Below, in pieces: positions 19,673 through 28,862 of a stretch of DNA of 64,000 nt. The translations under genes and the position numbers were made by a program. Each line of letters starts with the position of its first letter. Positions within the stretch are counted from its first letter, which is position 1. The notes beneath the pieces are model-generated. The model saw only the letters and a program-made list of their open reading frames with translations, was not told the DNA's origin and made no database searches. The stretch lies in the NCBI GenBank assembly GCA_040905865.1, contig JBBDQU010000022.1, positions 1 through 64,000 on the forward strand, in the 5' to 3' direction. Origin of the DNA: Alphaproteobacteria bacterium (GTDB lineage Bacteria > Pseudomonadota > Alphaproteobacteria > UBA8366 > GCA-2717185).

Positions 19673-20659
19673 TCAGCGGAGCTTACGGCGTATCAGTTCC
19701 GCCAGGTTGACTTCCGGCCGCGCGCCGTAATGGCTTATGATTTCCGCCGCGGCGATACTGCCCATGCGGCCGGCAACCGCAAGGCTGCAATTTTTGGTAT
19801 AGCCATACAGGAATCCGGCGGCGTACTGGTCGCCCGCGCCGGTCGAGTCGATGATCGCGGCGGCGGGTTCCGCGTCGATTACATGCACTTCGTCGCCGGA
19901 CAGCACGACCGAACCCTTTTCGCTGCGCGTGAGGCACGCAACCTCGCAATGGCCGCGCACTGCCTGCAACGCGTCGTCGAATTTGGAAAGTTGATACAAC
20001 GACATGATTTCCGCCTCATTGGCGAAAAGGATGTCGATGTGATCCTCGACCAGCGCCCGGAATTCATCCCGGTGGCGTTCGACGCAGAAACTGTCGGACA
20101 GCGTGATGGCGACCTTGCGGCCCGCCGCGTGGGCCAGTTCGGCGGCGCGCACGAAAGCTTTCTTCGCCTCGGGCGGATCGAACAGGTATCCTTCCATATA
20201 GGTTACGGCGGAAGCCTGGACCAGGTTGGCGTCGATATCGTCTTCGTTCAGCGCCGTTGCGGCGCCGAGGCAGGTGCACATGGTCCGTTGCGCATCCGGC
20301 GTGACCAGGACAAGGCAGCGGCCGGTCGGTGCGCCGTCAACCGCGGCGGGCGTCGTGAAGGTCACGCCGATGGCGGTCATGTCGTGCCGGAAGACCGTCC
20401 CGAATACGTCGTCATGGGTCTTGCCGATATAGGCGCCCTTGCCGCCCATCGAGGCAAAGCCGGCCATCGTATTGGCGCAGGAGCCGCCGGAACTTTCGAC
20501 CGCCGGGCCCATCCGCGCGTAAAGCTGCGTCGCGCGCTCCGGGTCGATCAGCATCATGCCGCCCTTGTCGAGGCTTTCATTCTTCAGAAACGATTCATCG
20601 GTCTGGGCGACGACATCGACAAGTGCGTTGCCAATGCCAAGAAGGTCATACTCCGTCAT
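19673..20659 (-). CDS. PfkB-family adenosine kinase
   Basis: A 328-residue PfkB/ribokinase-fold sugar kinase of the adenosine kinase subgroup, phosphorylating a nucleoside with ATP. It begins MTEYDLLGIGNALVDVVA and carries GGSCANTMAGFASMGGKGAYIGK and the C-terminal PfkB signature DSTGAGDQYAAGFLYG with the catalytic GAGD. The start at 20659 is supported by AAGGAAAACTA directly upstream (AGGA, 6 nt). The long ORF extension upstream is out of family. Forms a unit with ampG. Adenosine is inferred from overall resemblance; inosine/guanosine use cannot be excluded. Confidence 0.88.
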   Translation of the reverse strand: MTEYDLLGIGNALVDVVAQTDESFLKNESLDKGGMMLIDPERATQLYARMGPAVESSGGSCANTMAGFASMGGKGAYIGKTHDDVFGTVFRHDMTAIGVTFTTPAAVDGAPTGRCLVLVTPDAQRTMCTCLGAATALNEDDIDANLVQASAVTYMEGYLFDPPEAKKAFVRAAELAHAAGRKVAITLSDSFCVERHRDEFRALVEDHIDILFANEAEIMSLYQLSKFDDALQAVRGHCEVACLTRSEKGSVVLSGDEVHVIDAEPAAAIIDSTGAGDQYAAGFLYGYTKNCSLAVAGRMGSIAAAEIISHYGARPEVNLAELIRRKLR

Positions 20660-20858
20660 TAGTTTTCCTTTTAATTGTTGATTCCGTTGCGCCGGACCCG
20701 GGTTGCGCACCCTCGCGATCATTCCAGCACACCCCTGTCTAACATAGCGCGCGATGAAGGCACCCAAATTATCACCGAAAACCCCGCAAAGGGTGATCGC
20801 GGGTTGCGCCCGGACACGGGGAAGGATATGAAATTTTCATGATTTTCAGGGGATCCGC

Positions 20859-21614
20859 ATGAGCATTGTCGACTGTTTCATGAAGGCCGTTGCGCAAATG
20901 CCGGACCCGCGGTTGCGTCGGGTCCTGCTGATCGGCATTGTCGGTTCGCTCGCCGTATTCTTCGTCCTGTGGATGATGTTGCTCTGGGCGATGAGTGCGG
21001 TGGCCTGGACCGAAGTATGGCTGCTCGGCGCCGTGATCGAATGGCTCGGCGGCTTCGCGGAGTGGATCGGCGGTTTCCTGTATTTTTCGTCCGTCCTGAT
21101 CGCCACCTTCCTGCTGTTTCCCGCCGTCGTGACGGTCGTCGTCGGATTTTTCCTCGAAGATGTCGTCGGTGCGGTCGAATCGAAACACTACCCGAACGAA
21201 CCGGCGCCCCGGCCGCAGCCGCTGGCGGAGATGCTGGCGTCGACGCTGCGGTTCGCGCTTCTGGTGGTGTCGCTAAACCTGCTGTTCCTGCCGCTATACC
21301 TGATACTTTTCCTGGTGCCGCCGATGAACCTCGTGCTGTACTATCTGCTCAACGGCTATCTCGTCAGCCGTGAATTCTATGAACTGGTTGCCTTCCGGCG
21401 CCTGGACCAGCGCGACGCGCGGCGGCTGCGCCGGGCCCATCGCGGACGGTTGCTGTTCGCCGGCGTCATCATCGTATTTGTCATGACCATTCCCATCGTC
21501 AATTTCGTAACGCCCGTTCTGGCGGCGGCGTTCATGGTGCATGTCTATCAAAGCATGCCCCGCCGCGGCGAATTCACAGTCTCGCCTGCCGGCCCGCCGG
21601 CAAATATTGCTTAA
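20859..21614 (+). CDS. EI24/CysZ-like integral membrane protein
   Basis: A 251-residue polytopic protein of the EI24 domain family that includes the sulfate permease CysZ. It has about four long hydrophobic stretches (residues 23-50, 65-100, 130-160, 208-235) and the family-like YLLNGYLVSREFYELVAFRRL, followed by a basic DARRLRRAHRGR loop. CysZ transports sulfate in enterobacteria, but no cysteine-synthesis genes are nearby, so a transport role is only possible. Gene order with bactofilin and the lipoprotein suggests a short plus-strand unit. Confidence 0.75.
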   Translation: MSIVDCFMKAVAQMPDPRLRRVLLIGIVGSLAVFFVLWMMLLWAMSAVAWTEVWLLGAVIEWLGGFAEWIGGFLYFSSVLIATFLLFPAVVTVVVGFFLEDVVGAVESKHYPNEPAPRPQPLAEMLASTLRFALLVVSLNLLFLPLYLILFLVPPMNLVLYYLLNGYLVSREFYELVAFRRLDQRDARRLRRAHRGRLLFAGVIIVFVMTIPIVNFVTPVLAAAFMVHVYQSMPRRGEFTVSPAGPPANIA

Positions 21615-21716
21615 ATTCCCAACGCGTCCGTGATAGTCAGTAGCGGGCGCGGAGGGGATGTGCCCTTCGCTCCATTTTTTGCGGTGTCTGCAGGTGCGGA
21701 CCGACGAGGAGATCCC

Positions 21717-22175
21717 ATGGCGAACGAAAACCCCTTTGCTCCCGAAAAGCGGGCGGATACGAGCCGCCGCGTCGTCGATATCCCCGGTGTCCACCGGCCG
21801 GATTCGCCCAGCGGTTCGCCGGGAAAGAAGCTCATTGTCGGCCGTGAAATCAGCCTGTCGGGACAGATTTCCGCCTGCGATACGCTGGTGGTCGAAGGGA
21901 CCGTCGAAGCGTCGCTGACCGACAGCCGGACAATCGAGATCGCGGAATCCGGTGTGTTCCGGGGACAGATCGAAATCGATGTTGCCGAAATCAGCGGGCA
22001 GTTCGAGGGCTCGCTGACCGCGCGCAGCCGGCTGATCATTCACGGCAAGGGCCGCGTCGAAGGCACGATCCGCTATGCTGAAATCGAGATCGAGCGCGGT
22101 GGCCGCATTTCCGGCGATATCCAGTTGATCGAGAAGACACCGTCCCCGGCTCCGAATGCGGCGGAGCGCGGTTAG
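21717..22175 (+). CDS. Bactofilin family cytoskeletal protein
   Basis: A 152-residue polymer-forming protein with a disordered N-terminus (about 1-38) and then a bactofilin right-handed beta-helix (KLIVGREISLSGQISACDTLVVEGTVEA and further six-residue-type repeats to SGDIQL), ending in a short Pro/Ala tail. Bactofilins build membrane-associated scaffolds for shape and cell-wall enzymes. The ATG at 21717 has an ideal AGGAG ribosome site; the ORF extension to 21630 is not needed. It overlaps the next gene by 20 nt. Confidence 0.92.
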   Translation: MANENPFAPEKRADTSRRVVDIPGVHRPDSPSGSPGKKLIVGREISLSGQISACDTLVVEGTVEASLTDSRTIEIAESGVFRGQIEIDVAEISGQFEGSLTARSRLIIHGKGRVEGTIRYAEIEIERGGRISGDIQLIEKTPSPAPNAAERG

Positions 22176-22644
22176 CCGCGGAACCGCCCCGGCGGCCCTA
22201 GTGCTGGCCCTGTCCCTCGCCGCCTGCGGTACCGCGCCGTCCGAATCGCCGCCTGCGCCGAACGCGGCGGCGCCCGCCATTACCGTTGCCCCGTTGTCGC
22301 CGTCCCTCGATGCCCGTCGTCCAAACCCGGTCCCGTCGCCGGCAACGCGCCAGCAGGCGTCCGTTCCCCCCGAACCCGTAGCCGAACCGGTCAACGACGA
22401 CCCCAGGCAGCTTCTCCGGCTGAGCGGCAAGACGGTCGCGGCGTTACTGGGGCCCGCCAGCTATGTGCGCCGTGACGGGACGGCGGAAATCTGGCAGTAC
22501 CGGGCGGCGCAATGCGTGCTCGACGTCTTTCTGTTCCAGGACAGTAGCGGCCTGTCGGTCGCCCATGTGGACCTGCGCGAACGGGCGGATGGAACAATCC
22601 CCGCGCGGCGTTGTTTCGGCGACCTGCTGGCGAGCCGGAAATAG
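22156..22644 (+). CDS. Putative lipoprotein of unknown function
   Basis: A 162-residue protein with a lipoprotein signal: basic MRRSAVSRG, hydrophobic ALVLALSLAAC with the lipobox cysteine at position 24. A Pro/Ala-rich linker (about 25-80) precedes a compact C-terminal domain (LSGKTVAALLGPASYVRRDGTAEIWQY, about 90-160) with two cysteines. The start overlaps the bactofilin 3' end by 20 nt, implying coupling and possibly a joint cell-envelope role. The C-terminal part resembles small SmpA/BamE-like domains only vaguely, so no function is assigned. Confidence 0.8.
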   Translation: MRRSAVSRGTAPAALVLALSLAACGTAPSESPPAPNAAAPAITVAPLSPSLDARRPNPVPSPATRQQASVPPEPVAEPVNDDPRQLLRLSGKTVAALLGPASYVRRDGTAEIWQYRAAQCVLDVFLFQDSSGLSVAHVDLRERADGTIPARRCFGDLLASRK

Positions 22645-22684
22645 CCGAAACGGGGCTGCCCGAGGGCCGATTTGCCGTTCCGGT

Positions 22685-23317
22685 CTACAGGGTTTTTCCC
22701 TTGAACCGGCAAAGGTCGGCCACGCTGCAGGCCGGGCATTCCGGCTTGCGCGCCTTGCAGACATAGCGGCCATGCAGGATCAGCCAGTGATGCGCGTGCT
22801 GCTTGAAGGCGGCCGGCACAACCTTTTCCAGCTTCTGCTCCACCGCCAGCACCGACTTTCCGGGGGCCAGCCCGGTGCGGTTGCTGACACGGAAAACATG
22901 GGTATCGACGGCGATGGTCGGCGCGCCGAACGCGACGTTCATGACGACGCTCGCCGTTTTGCGGCCGACGCCGGCCAGTGCCTCCAGGGCATCGCGGTCC
23001 CGGGGCACCTCGCCGCCGTGGCGTTCCAGCAATTGCCGGCTCAGCAGGATGACATTCTTGGCCTTGGTGTTGAACAGGCCGATTGTCTTGACGTAGTCGC
23101 GAACCGTCGCTTCGCCCAGCGCCAGCATCTTCTGCGGCGTATCCGCGACCTTGAACAGGGGCCCCGTCGCCCTGTTCACGCCGATATCCGTCGCCTGCGC
23201 CGACAGCACCACGGCGACCAGCAGCGTATACGGCGTGGTGTAATCCAGCTCGCCGCGCGGTTCGGGGTCGCGCGCCTTCAGCCGGGTAAAAAATGTCTCG
23301 ATATCGGCTTTCTTCAT
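22685..23317 (-). CDS. nth: Endonuclease III
   Basis: A DNA glycosylase/AP lyase for oxidised pyrimidines in base-excision repair. The 210-residue protein has the HhH motif LAGVGRKTASVV with catalytic Lys120, the catalytic Asp138 in AVDTHVFRV (same numbers as E. coli Nth) and the C-terminal 4Fe-4S pattern C-x6-C-x2-C-x5-C. The ATG at 23317 gives the normal start MKKADIETFF. Convergent with the lipoprotein gene and divergent from the DUF2244 gene. Confidence 0.97.
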   Translation of the reverse strand: MKKADIETFFTRLKARDPEPRGELDYTTPYTLLVAVVLSAQATDIGVNRATGPLFKVADTPQKMLALGEATVRDYVKTIGLFNTKAKNVILLSRQLLERHGGEVPRDRDALEALAGVGRKTASVVMNVAFGAPTIAVDTHVFRVSNRTGLAPGKSVLAVEQKLEKVVPAAFKQHAHHWLILHGRYVCKARKPECPACSVADLCRFKGKTL

Positions 23318-23384
23318 GGCCGGAAGAGTAATGAATCGGACGCGCGATGGACAGTGCCGCATGACGTTCCTATTTATAGACAGG

Positions 23385-23900
23385 ATGACTGATCAACCGA
23401 CGCCGGACGGCCCGCGGGAGCGGGTCTATTTCAACACCGAACTGCGCCCGCACCGCAGCCTCGGGCCGAGCGGATTCGTCATTGTCATGGCCGTGGCGAC
23501 CGGGTTCGGTTTCGTCATCGGCGTTACCTTCATGATGATCGGCGCCTGGCCGGTATTCGGTTTCTGCGGGCTGGAAATCCTGCTGCTGTATGTCGCGTTC
23601 CGGATGAATTACCGCGCCGGTATGCGGCGCGAGCGGATATTGCTGACCGACCGGGGGTTGCAGGTCCGATACCGCGCGCCGGACGGCACGACCCGCGACT
23701 GGGACAGCGAACCGACCTGGCTGCGTATTACGGTCGAAAACCCGCGGCGCGGCGCCGGAAAGATCACCCTGTCGAGCCACGGCCGGCAAACCAGCATCGG
23801 CAGCTTCCTGACCCATGGCGAACGGACCGACCTGGCCGAGGCGCTGGGATCCGCCATCCGGCAGTATCGCCACGTGTCGTCGCATTTCGGCGCGGAATGA
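23385..23900 (+). CDS. DUF2244 domain integral membrane protein
   Basis: A protein of about 171 residues with the DUF2244 pattern: an N-terminal TELRPHRSLGPSGF, two adjacent transmembrane helices (about 30-75), then a soluble C-terminal part with the typical RERILLTDRGLQVRYR and FLTHGERTDLAEAL. Function unknown; such genes often lie near cytochrome oxidase or housekeeping genes. The start MTDQPTPDG at 23385 was chosen; 23361 is an alternative in-frame ATG. The stop overlaps the next start (ATGA). Confidence 0.8.
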   Translation: MTDQPTPDGPRERVYFNTELRPHRSLGPSGFVIVMAVATGFGFVIGVTFMMIGAWPVFGFCGLEILLLYVAFRMNYRAGMRRERILLTDRGLQVRYRAPDGTTRDWDSEPTWLRITVENPRRGAGKITLSSHGRQTSIGSFLTHGERTDLAEALGSAIRQYRHVSSHFGAE

Positions 23901-24826
23901 CCGACAACCCGCCTTCCGGGTCGTCCGCCGCAATGCGGGTCGGCGGGCTGCTGACGCTCGGCCTGCTCTGGGGCGGTTCCTTCATGGTGCTCAAGATCGC
24001 GGTGATGGAAGTGCCCGCGGCCAGCGTGGCGGCGGGCCGGCTTGTCATTGCCGCGGTTGTTCTGGTCGCCCTCGCCTATGCCGGCGGCCACCGACTGCCG
24101 GTCACTTTCGACGCCTGGCGGCGGTATTTCATCATGGGCGCCTTTGCCGCGGCCCTGCCCTTTACCCTGATCGGCTGGGGCGAGGTCGCGATCGACAGCG
24201 GGCTGGCGGCGATCCTGATGGCGGTCACGCCGCTAACCACCCTGATCCTGGCGCATATCTTCGTTTCGGAAGAACCGCTGACGCTGCCCCGCCTGCTGGG
24301 TATCCTGCTCGGCCTCGCCGGGGTCATCGTGCTGATCGGTCCCGCGGCCCTGGCCGGTCTCGGGGACCAGGCGATACGTCAGGCCGCCGTCGCGCTGGGC
24401 GCGGTCTGCTACGCCAGCGCCAATATCATTGCGCGGCAATTGCCGAAGGAATCGGACATGACGAATTCCGCCGGAATCATGACTGCCGCCGCGATCCTGT
24501 GGACCCCGGTTGCCCTGTTCGCGGAACGGCCCTGGACAGTCGAACCGTCGATGGCGGCCCTCGTGGCCATCATCGTGCTGGGCCTGTTACCGACGGCGCT
24601 TGCGACGCTGGTCTACCTGCGCCTGGTGCGAACCGCCGGCCCGACCTTCGTATCGCTCAGCAATTATCTCGTCCCGCTGTTCGGCGTCTTCCTGGGCGTG
24701 CTTATCCTGGACGAATCGCTGCACCCCAATGCCGCTCTTGCCCTGGCGCTCGTTCTCGCCGGAATTGCGCTGGCGCAACGCGGCCCTGGCCAGCGTCAGC
24801 TCGGTCTTGAGCACCGGGATCGTTAA
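23897..24826 (+). CDS. EamA/DMT-family transporter
   Basis: A 309-residue drug/metabolite transporter with about ten transmembrane helices in two EamA repeats (LLTLGLLWGGSFMVLKIAV at the start; second repeat from about 160). RPTFVSL-type and NYLVPLFGVFLGVLILDE segments are typical of the family. The ATG overlaps the DUF2244 gene stop by 4 nt. Substrate not predictable. Convergent with dapB across 32 nt. Confidence 0.88.
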   Translation: MTDNPPSGSSAAMRVGGLLTLGLLWGGSFMVLKIAVMEVPAASVAAGRLVIAAVVLVALAYAGGHRLPVTFDAWRRYFIMGAFAAALPFTLIGWGEVAIDSGLAAILMAVTPLTTLILAHIFVSEEPLTLPRLLGILLGLAGVIVLIGPAALAGLGDQAIRQAAVALGAVCYASANIIARQLPKESDMTNSAGIMTAAAILWTPVALFAERPWTVEPSMAALVAIIVLGLLPTALATLVYLRLVRTAGPTFVSLSNYLVPLFGVFLGVLILDESLHPNAALALALVLAGIALAQRGPGQRQLGLEHRDR

Positions 24827-24858
24827 GGACCCGCGGTAGGACCGTCCTTTCGCGCGCC

Positions 24859-25677
24859 TCAATCGTTGAAGCCCAGGACGTTCTTCATCGAATAGAGCCC
24901 GGCCGGCTGGCCCTGGGTCCATTGCGCCGCACGCAGCGCGCCCGCGCCGAAGACCCGCCGGCTGCCGGCCTTGTGGGTCAGCACCACCTGTTCCCCGTCG
25001 CCGGCGAAAATGACGGAATGCTCGCCGACCACATCGCCGCCGCGCAACACCGCAAAACCGATTTCGCCGCGCGGCCGCGCGCCCGTATGGCCGTCCCGCG
25101 CCGCCCTGTAGGCCGTGTCCAGATCGACCCCGCGCCCGGCGGCGACCGCCCGGCCCAGGCCCAGCGCCGTGCCGGACGGCGCATCGATCTTGTGCCGGTG
25201 ATGCATTTCGACGATTTCGGCGTCGTAGTCATCGGGGCCCAGCAACCCGGCGACCTGTTCGCTCAGCGCCAGCAGCAGGGTAACGCCGACACTCATGTTC
25301 GGGGCCCAGACGATGGGGACATGCCGGGCGGCGGCTTCCAGAATGCCCGCCTGTTCCTTGCTCAACCCGGTCGTGCCGATCACCATGGCCGCCCCCGCCT
25401 GCGCCGCCAGCCTGGCGTGCCCGACGCAGGCTTCCGGAATGGTGAAATCCACGACCACATCGACGCCGGCGATCATTTCCGCCGCATCCGCGAGGATCGT
25501 AACGCCTATCGCGTCCAGCCCCGCGACCTCGCCCGCGTCGCGCCCGACCATCGGATGGTTCGGGTATTCGCTGGCGCCGGCGACGACACAGCCGTCGGCT
25601 TCGGTCACCAGCGTGACAATCATCTGTCCCATCCGGCCGGTACAGCCGACAACGCCTACCTTTATATCTTCCGCCAT
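24859..25677 (-). CDS. dapB: 4-hydroxy-tetrahydrodipicolinate reductase
   Basis: Catalyses the NAD(P)H-dependent reduction step of the lysine/diaminopimelate pathway. The 272-residue protein has the dinucleotide motif VGVVGCTGRMGQM at its start, VVDFTIPEA, the GTTG(L)S loop and the signature EMHHRHKIDAPSGTALGL with the catalytic His and Lys. The ATG at 25677 is preceded by a GGGGGA ribosome site and matches the family start; the ORF extension to 25698 does not. Confidence 0.97.
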   Translation of the reverse strand: MAEDIKVGVVGCTGRMGQMIVTLVTEADGCVVAGASEYPNHPMVGRDAGEVAGLDAIGVTILADAAEMIAGVDVVVDFTIPEACVGHARLAAQAGAAMVIGTTGLSKEQAGILEAAARHVPIVWAPNMSVGVTLLLALSEQVAGLLGPDDYDAEIVEMHHRHKIDAPSGTALGLGRAVAAGRGVDLDTAYRAARDGHTGARPRGEIGFAVLRGGDVVGEHSVIFAGDGEQVVLTHKAGSRRVFGAGALRAAQWTQGQPAGLYSMKNVLGFND

Positions 25678-26039
25678 GGCACCGTTCCCCCTGTTCAAAA
25701 TGATTGGCTTTTATTGACATTTATCGGCATCGCGCGGGCGCGTCGTCCCCCGGCGCGAAGCATAGACGTTCCGGCACGCCGCGGCCAAGCCTGCGAAGGG
25801 CTGCCGGAACCGCGTTATCTGGACTGGCGTCGAATGGCTTTCATTCGATGGACGGGGCTTCACAAAAAGGTATATAATCCTTTATCATTGCGTTTCAAGG
25901 GCTGGCAAGGCTGCTTGTACATCTCCTACCTTCCCACCATATGAAAAACAGGCAATTCCATGACATGCAGACGGCGGATCGGAAATCAAACCGGCGGCGT
26001 CGCGGGGCGCCGAAGGCGTTGCCGGGAAAAGGAAAAAAC
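25678..26039. other. Noncoding region between dapB and a small membrane-protein gene
   Basis: A 362-nt stretch without a convincing gene. It must contain the dapB promoter (minus strand). On the plus strand it has a perfect 7-bp inverted repeat, TCGAATG (25830-25836) and CATTCGA (25842-25848), followed about 25 nt later by a consensus-like -10 box TATAAT at 25873-25878. The -35 positions are poor. The region near 25860-25920 is locally AT-rich. Together these could form a regulated promoter for the small membrane-protein gene. Confidence 0.4.
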
Positions 26040-26165
26040 ATGAATGCCGAGAGCGAAAAACACAGGAAAACACGGATCCTGTCCGGCGGGGTGGTCTTCG
26101 TGCTGACCTTCGCATGGTGGATCGGAACGGTCGGCATCGTTACCTATATCGTGGGCGCTGCGTAA
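26040..26165 (+). CDS. Small single-pass membrane protein
   Basis: A 41-residue ORF starting at the ATG at 26040 with a good ribosome site (AAGGA, 7 nt). The product has a polar basic N-terminus (MNAESEKHRKTRI) and one transmembrane helix (about residues 16-38, VVFVLTFAWWIGTVGIVTYIV). An in-frame start at 25941 would add a very basic leader with no support. Not recognised. The charge pattern and length fit genuine bacterial small membrane proteins, and it has a possible promoter upstream. Confidence 0.55.
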   Translation: MNAESEKHRKTRILSGGVVFVLTFAWWIGTVGIVTYIVGAA

Positions 26166-26348
26166 TAATTCCTGAAATCACCCGCGCCACGGCGCGCGAT
26201 GCCGCCCGTCCATTGACAGCGGCTGCGCCGGCATGGTGTCTGGATATATCGCCGGGGACGCTGGACGGTTCTGATGATGACGGTTTGTTACTGCGCCATA
26301 CGCGCCGGGTTTCCGGATTTTCCGCTGCTGCCGGCGGATCGCTGACCG

Positions 26349-27266
26349 ATGCCGCGCGTGGCCTGTATCGGCGAATGCATGCTGGAACTCAGCGGCGCCG
26401 ATAACCGGGCGATGACGCTGTCCTATGGCGGCGATACGCTGAACACGGCGGTATACCTGTCGCGGCTTGGAATCGAAACCGATTATGTCACGGCGCTGGG
26501 CGACGATCCGTACAGCGACTGGATGATCGACCAGTGGCAGGCCGAAGCCGTCGGCACATCGCTGGTGGTCCGGGCCAGGGGGCGGGTGCCCGGTCTGTAC
26601 GCCATCCGGACCGATGGCGCGGGCGAACGGCAGTTTTTCTACTGGCGCGACCAGGCGCCGGCGCGGGACCTTTTTTCGTTTCCCGAAAGCGATGCGCTGG
26701 CAGGCCGGCTGGTCGGTTATGACTGCATTTACCTCAGCGGCATCACCCTGTCGCTCTACCCGGCCGAATCGCGCGCCATTCTGTATGGCCTGCTGGATGC
26801 CGTCCGGCGGAACGGCTGCAGGATTGTGTTCGACACCAATTACCGGGCGCGGGGCTGGTCCGATGCCGGGGCGGCACGGCGCGTGATGTCCGAAATCCTG
26901 ACCCGCACCGATCTGGCCTTGCCGACGTTTGGCGATGATTATCAGGTCTTTGGCGATGCGGATGCGGCGGCCTGCGCCGACCGGCTGCACGCGGCGGGCG
27001 TCGCCGAAGCCGTGGTGAAGCGGGATGCGGCGGGATGCCTGGTTTCCGCGCCGGATATCCGTGAACATGTCCCGACCGTTGCCCGCGCCGATCCGCTGGA
27101 TACGACGGGCGCGGGCGATTCGTTCAATGCGGGGTATCTGGCCGCGCGGCTGTCCGGCGCCGGTCCCGTCGAGGCGGCGCGGCGGGCGCATCGGCTCGCC
27201 GGCGAGGTCATCATGCACCGGGGCGCGATCATGCCGCGCGCCGCCATGCCGGGGGGAGAACGATGA
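26349..27266 (+). CDS. kdgK: 2-dehydro-3-deoxygluconokinase (PfkB family)
   Basis: Phosphorylates 2-keto-3-deoxygluconate to KDPG. The 305-residue protein starts with the KdgK-like CIGECMLELSG and GGDTLNTAVYLSRLG and has the C-terminal PfkB signature DTTGAGDSFNAGYLA with catalytic GAGD. The next gene is a KDPG aldolase whose ATG overlaps this stop by 4 nt, so the pair converts KDG to pyruvate and glyceraldehyde-3-phosphate. The 183 nt upstream (26166-26348) show no gene. Confidence 0.92.
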   Translation: MPRVACIGECMLELSGADNRAMTLSYGGDTLNTAVYLSRLGIETDYVTALGDDPYSDWMIDQWQAEAVGTSLVVRARGRVPGLYAIRTDGAGERQFFYWRDQAPARDLFSFPESDALAGRLVGYDCIYLSGITLSLYPAESRAILYGLLDAVRRNGCRIVFDTNYRARGWSDAGAARRVMSEILTRTDLALPTFGDDYQVFGDADAAACADRLHAAGVAEAVVKRDAAGCLVSAPDIREHVPTVARADPLDTTGAGDSFNAGYLAARLSGAGPVEAARRAHRLAGEVIMHRGAIMPRAAMPGGER

Positions 27267-27871
27267 AAGACCTGTTCGAACGGGCCCGGGTCATCCCGGT
27301 GCTGATTTTTCCAGAGCCCGGATATGCGGCGCCGACGGCGGCGGCGCTGATCGCCGGCGGGCTTCCCGCCCTGGAAGTAACCCTGCGCACGGATACCGCC
27401 TGGCAGTCGCTGGCGGAAATTATTGAAGCGCATCCCGAAGCAACCGTCGGGGTCGGGACGGTGCTGGAGCCCGAGCAGATGATCCGGGCGAAGCAGGCCG
27501 GCGCCGCCTTCGCCGTCAGTCCCGGTTTCGACCCCCTGCTGGCGGATATCGCCCGGGAACAGGGGTTGTTCTATCTGCCCGGCGTCGCGACCGCGTCCGA
27601 AGTGATGATGGCGCGCCGCGCCGGGTTCCGCTTCGTGAAATTCTTCCCCGCCGAGGCGGCGGGTGGCGTCGCCATGCTGCAGAGCTTCGCCTCGCCGTTC
27701 CGCGACATGGCGTTCTGCCCGACCGGCGGCGTCGGGGCCGGTAATTTCGCCGACTACCTGGCCCTGCCGAATGTCGTCTGTGTCGGCGGCAGCTGGGTGG
27801 CCGGGGCGCAGGACATGGAACAGGGAGACTGGTCCGGTATTACCGATAAGGCGCGCGCCGCCGCACGCTGA
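27263..27871 (+). CDS. eda: KDPG/KHG aldolase
   Basis: A class I aldolase that splits 2-keto-3-deoxy-6-phosphogluconate. The 202-residue protein has LPALEVTLRT (catalytic Glu), VGVGTVLEPEQM, and the Schiff-base lysine in RFVKFFPAEAAGG, then CPTGGVGAGN. Short opening MKDLFERARVIPVLIF is typical. Translationally coupled to kdgK (ATGA overlap). Confidence 0.95.
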   Translation: MKDLFERARVIPVLIFPEPGYAAPTAAALIAGGLPALEVTLRTDTAWQSLAEIIEAHPEATVGVGTVLEPEQMIRAKQAGAAFAVSPGFDPLLADIAREQGLFYLPGVATASEVMMARRAGFRFVKFFPAEAAGGVAMLQSFASPFRDMAFCPTGGVGAGNFADYLALPNVVCVGGSWVAGAQDMEQGDWSGITDKARAAAR

Positions 27872-27965
27872 ACGGGACCCGTGCGGCCATTGACCTTGCC
27901 CGTCGGGCTTGTCACGCTTGCGGCACGCTGTTGCGCGCGCCTGAAATCCTGGGAGGGGAAAATCC

Positions 27966-28850
27966 ATGAATATCGGTTATGTCGGCCTTGGCAATATGGG
28001 CGGCGCGCTGGCCCGCCGGTTACAGCTGTCGCGCCAGCTTCGCGTCTATGACCTGCGCCCCGAATCGGTCAGCGCGCTGGTCGACAACGGCGCCATTGCG
28101 ACGCAGGACGGCGCGTCGCTGGCCCGCGAATGCGATGTGGTGATGACCTGCCTGCCGACCTCGCAGAACGTGCGCGAGGCGATCTTCGGCGCGGGCGGGC
28201 TGCTGGAAGGTCTGGCGCCCGGCAAGATCATCATCGACCAGACGACCGGCGACCCGAACGAAACCCGCGCGATGGCCGCCGAGCTGCGCCGGCACGGCGT
28301 CGAACTCGTCGATGCGCCGGTATCGGGCGGGATTCGCGGCGCCGATGCGGGGACCATCGCCCTCATGGTCGGCGCGTCCGACGAAATGTTCGCGAAGATA
28401 AAGCCGACACTGGAACTGATCAGCCCCAACATCTTCCATTGCGGCGGCACCGGTAACGGCCATGTCATGAAGCTGGTCAACAATGTCACCAGCGCCTGCA
28501 TCCGCGCCGCCACCTATGAGGCGGTGTCGATGGGCGCGAAGAACGGGCTGTCGCTGGAAACCATGGCCGAGGTGATGAACAAGGGCACCTCCTACAGCAG
28601 CACGACGGCGAACCACATGCCGAAACTGCTGTCCGGTTCCCGGGATGTGAATTTCGCGCTCGGCCTGATGCTCAAGGATGTGCGGCTGGCGACGCAGCTG
28701 GGCATCGACAGCGGCGCGCCCATGATGGTCGGCAACATGGTGCGCGGCATGCTGCAGGCGGCAAGTTACGAGTTGGGACCGGATGTGGACATGAACGAGA
28801 TCATCCGGCCCATCCAGAAAGCGGCCGACGTGACCGTGGTCGACTGGTAG
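27966..28850 (+). CDS. NAD(P)-dependent 3-hydroxyisobutyrate/tartronate semialdehyde-type dehydrogenase
   Basis: A 294-residue beta-hydroxyacid dehydrogenase (GarR/MmsB superfamily). It has the Rossmann motif GYVGLGNMGGALARRL, the substrate loop DAPVSGGIRGADAGTIALMVG and the catalytic lysine in GHVMKLVNNV (about residue 170). The exact substrate (tartronate semialdehyde, threonate or similar) cannot be told. Placed 94 nt after eda and 12 nt before a short-chain dehydrogenase, it belongs to the same sugar-acid module. Confidence 0.88.
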   Translation: MNIGYVGLGNMGGALARRLQLSRQLRVYDLRPESVSALVDNGAIATQDGASLARECDVVMTCLPTSQNVREAIFGAGGLLEGLAPGKIIIDQTTGDPNETRAMAAELRRHGVELVDAPVSGGIRGADAGTIALMVGASDEMFAKIKPTLELISPNIFHCGGTGNGHVMKLVNNVTSACIRAATYEAVSMGAKNGLSLETMAEVMNKGTSYSSTTANHMPKLLSGSRDVNFALGLMLKDVRLATQLGIDSGAPMMVGNMVRGMLQAASYELGPDVDMNEIIRPIQKAADVTVVDW

Positions 28851-28862
28851 AAGGCGGGACGC

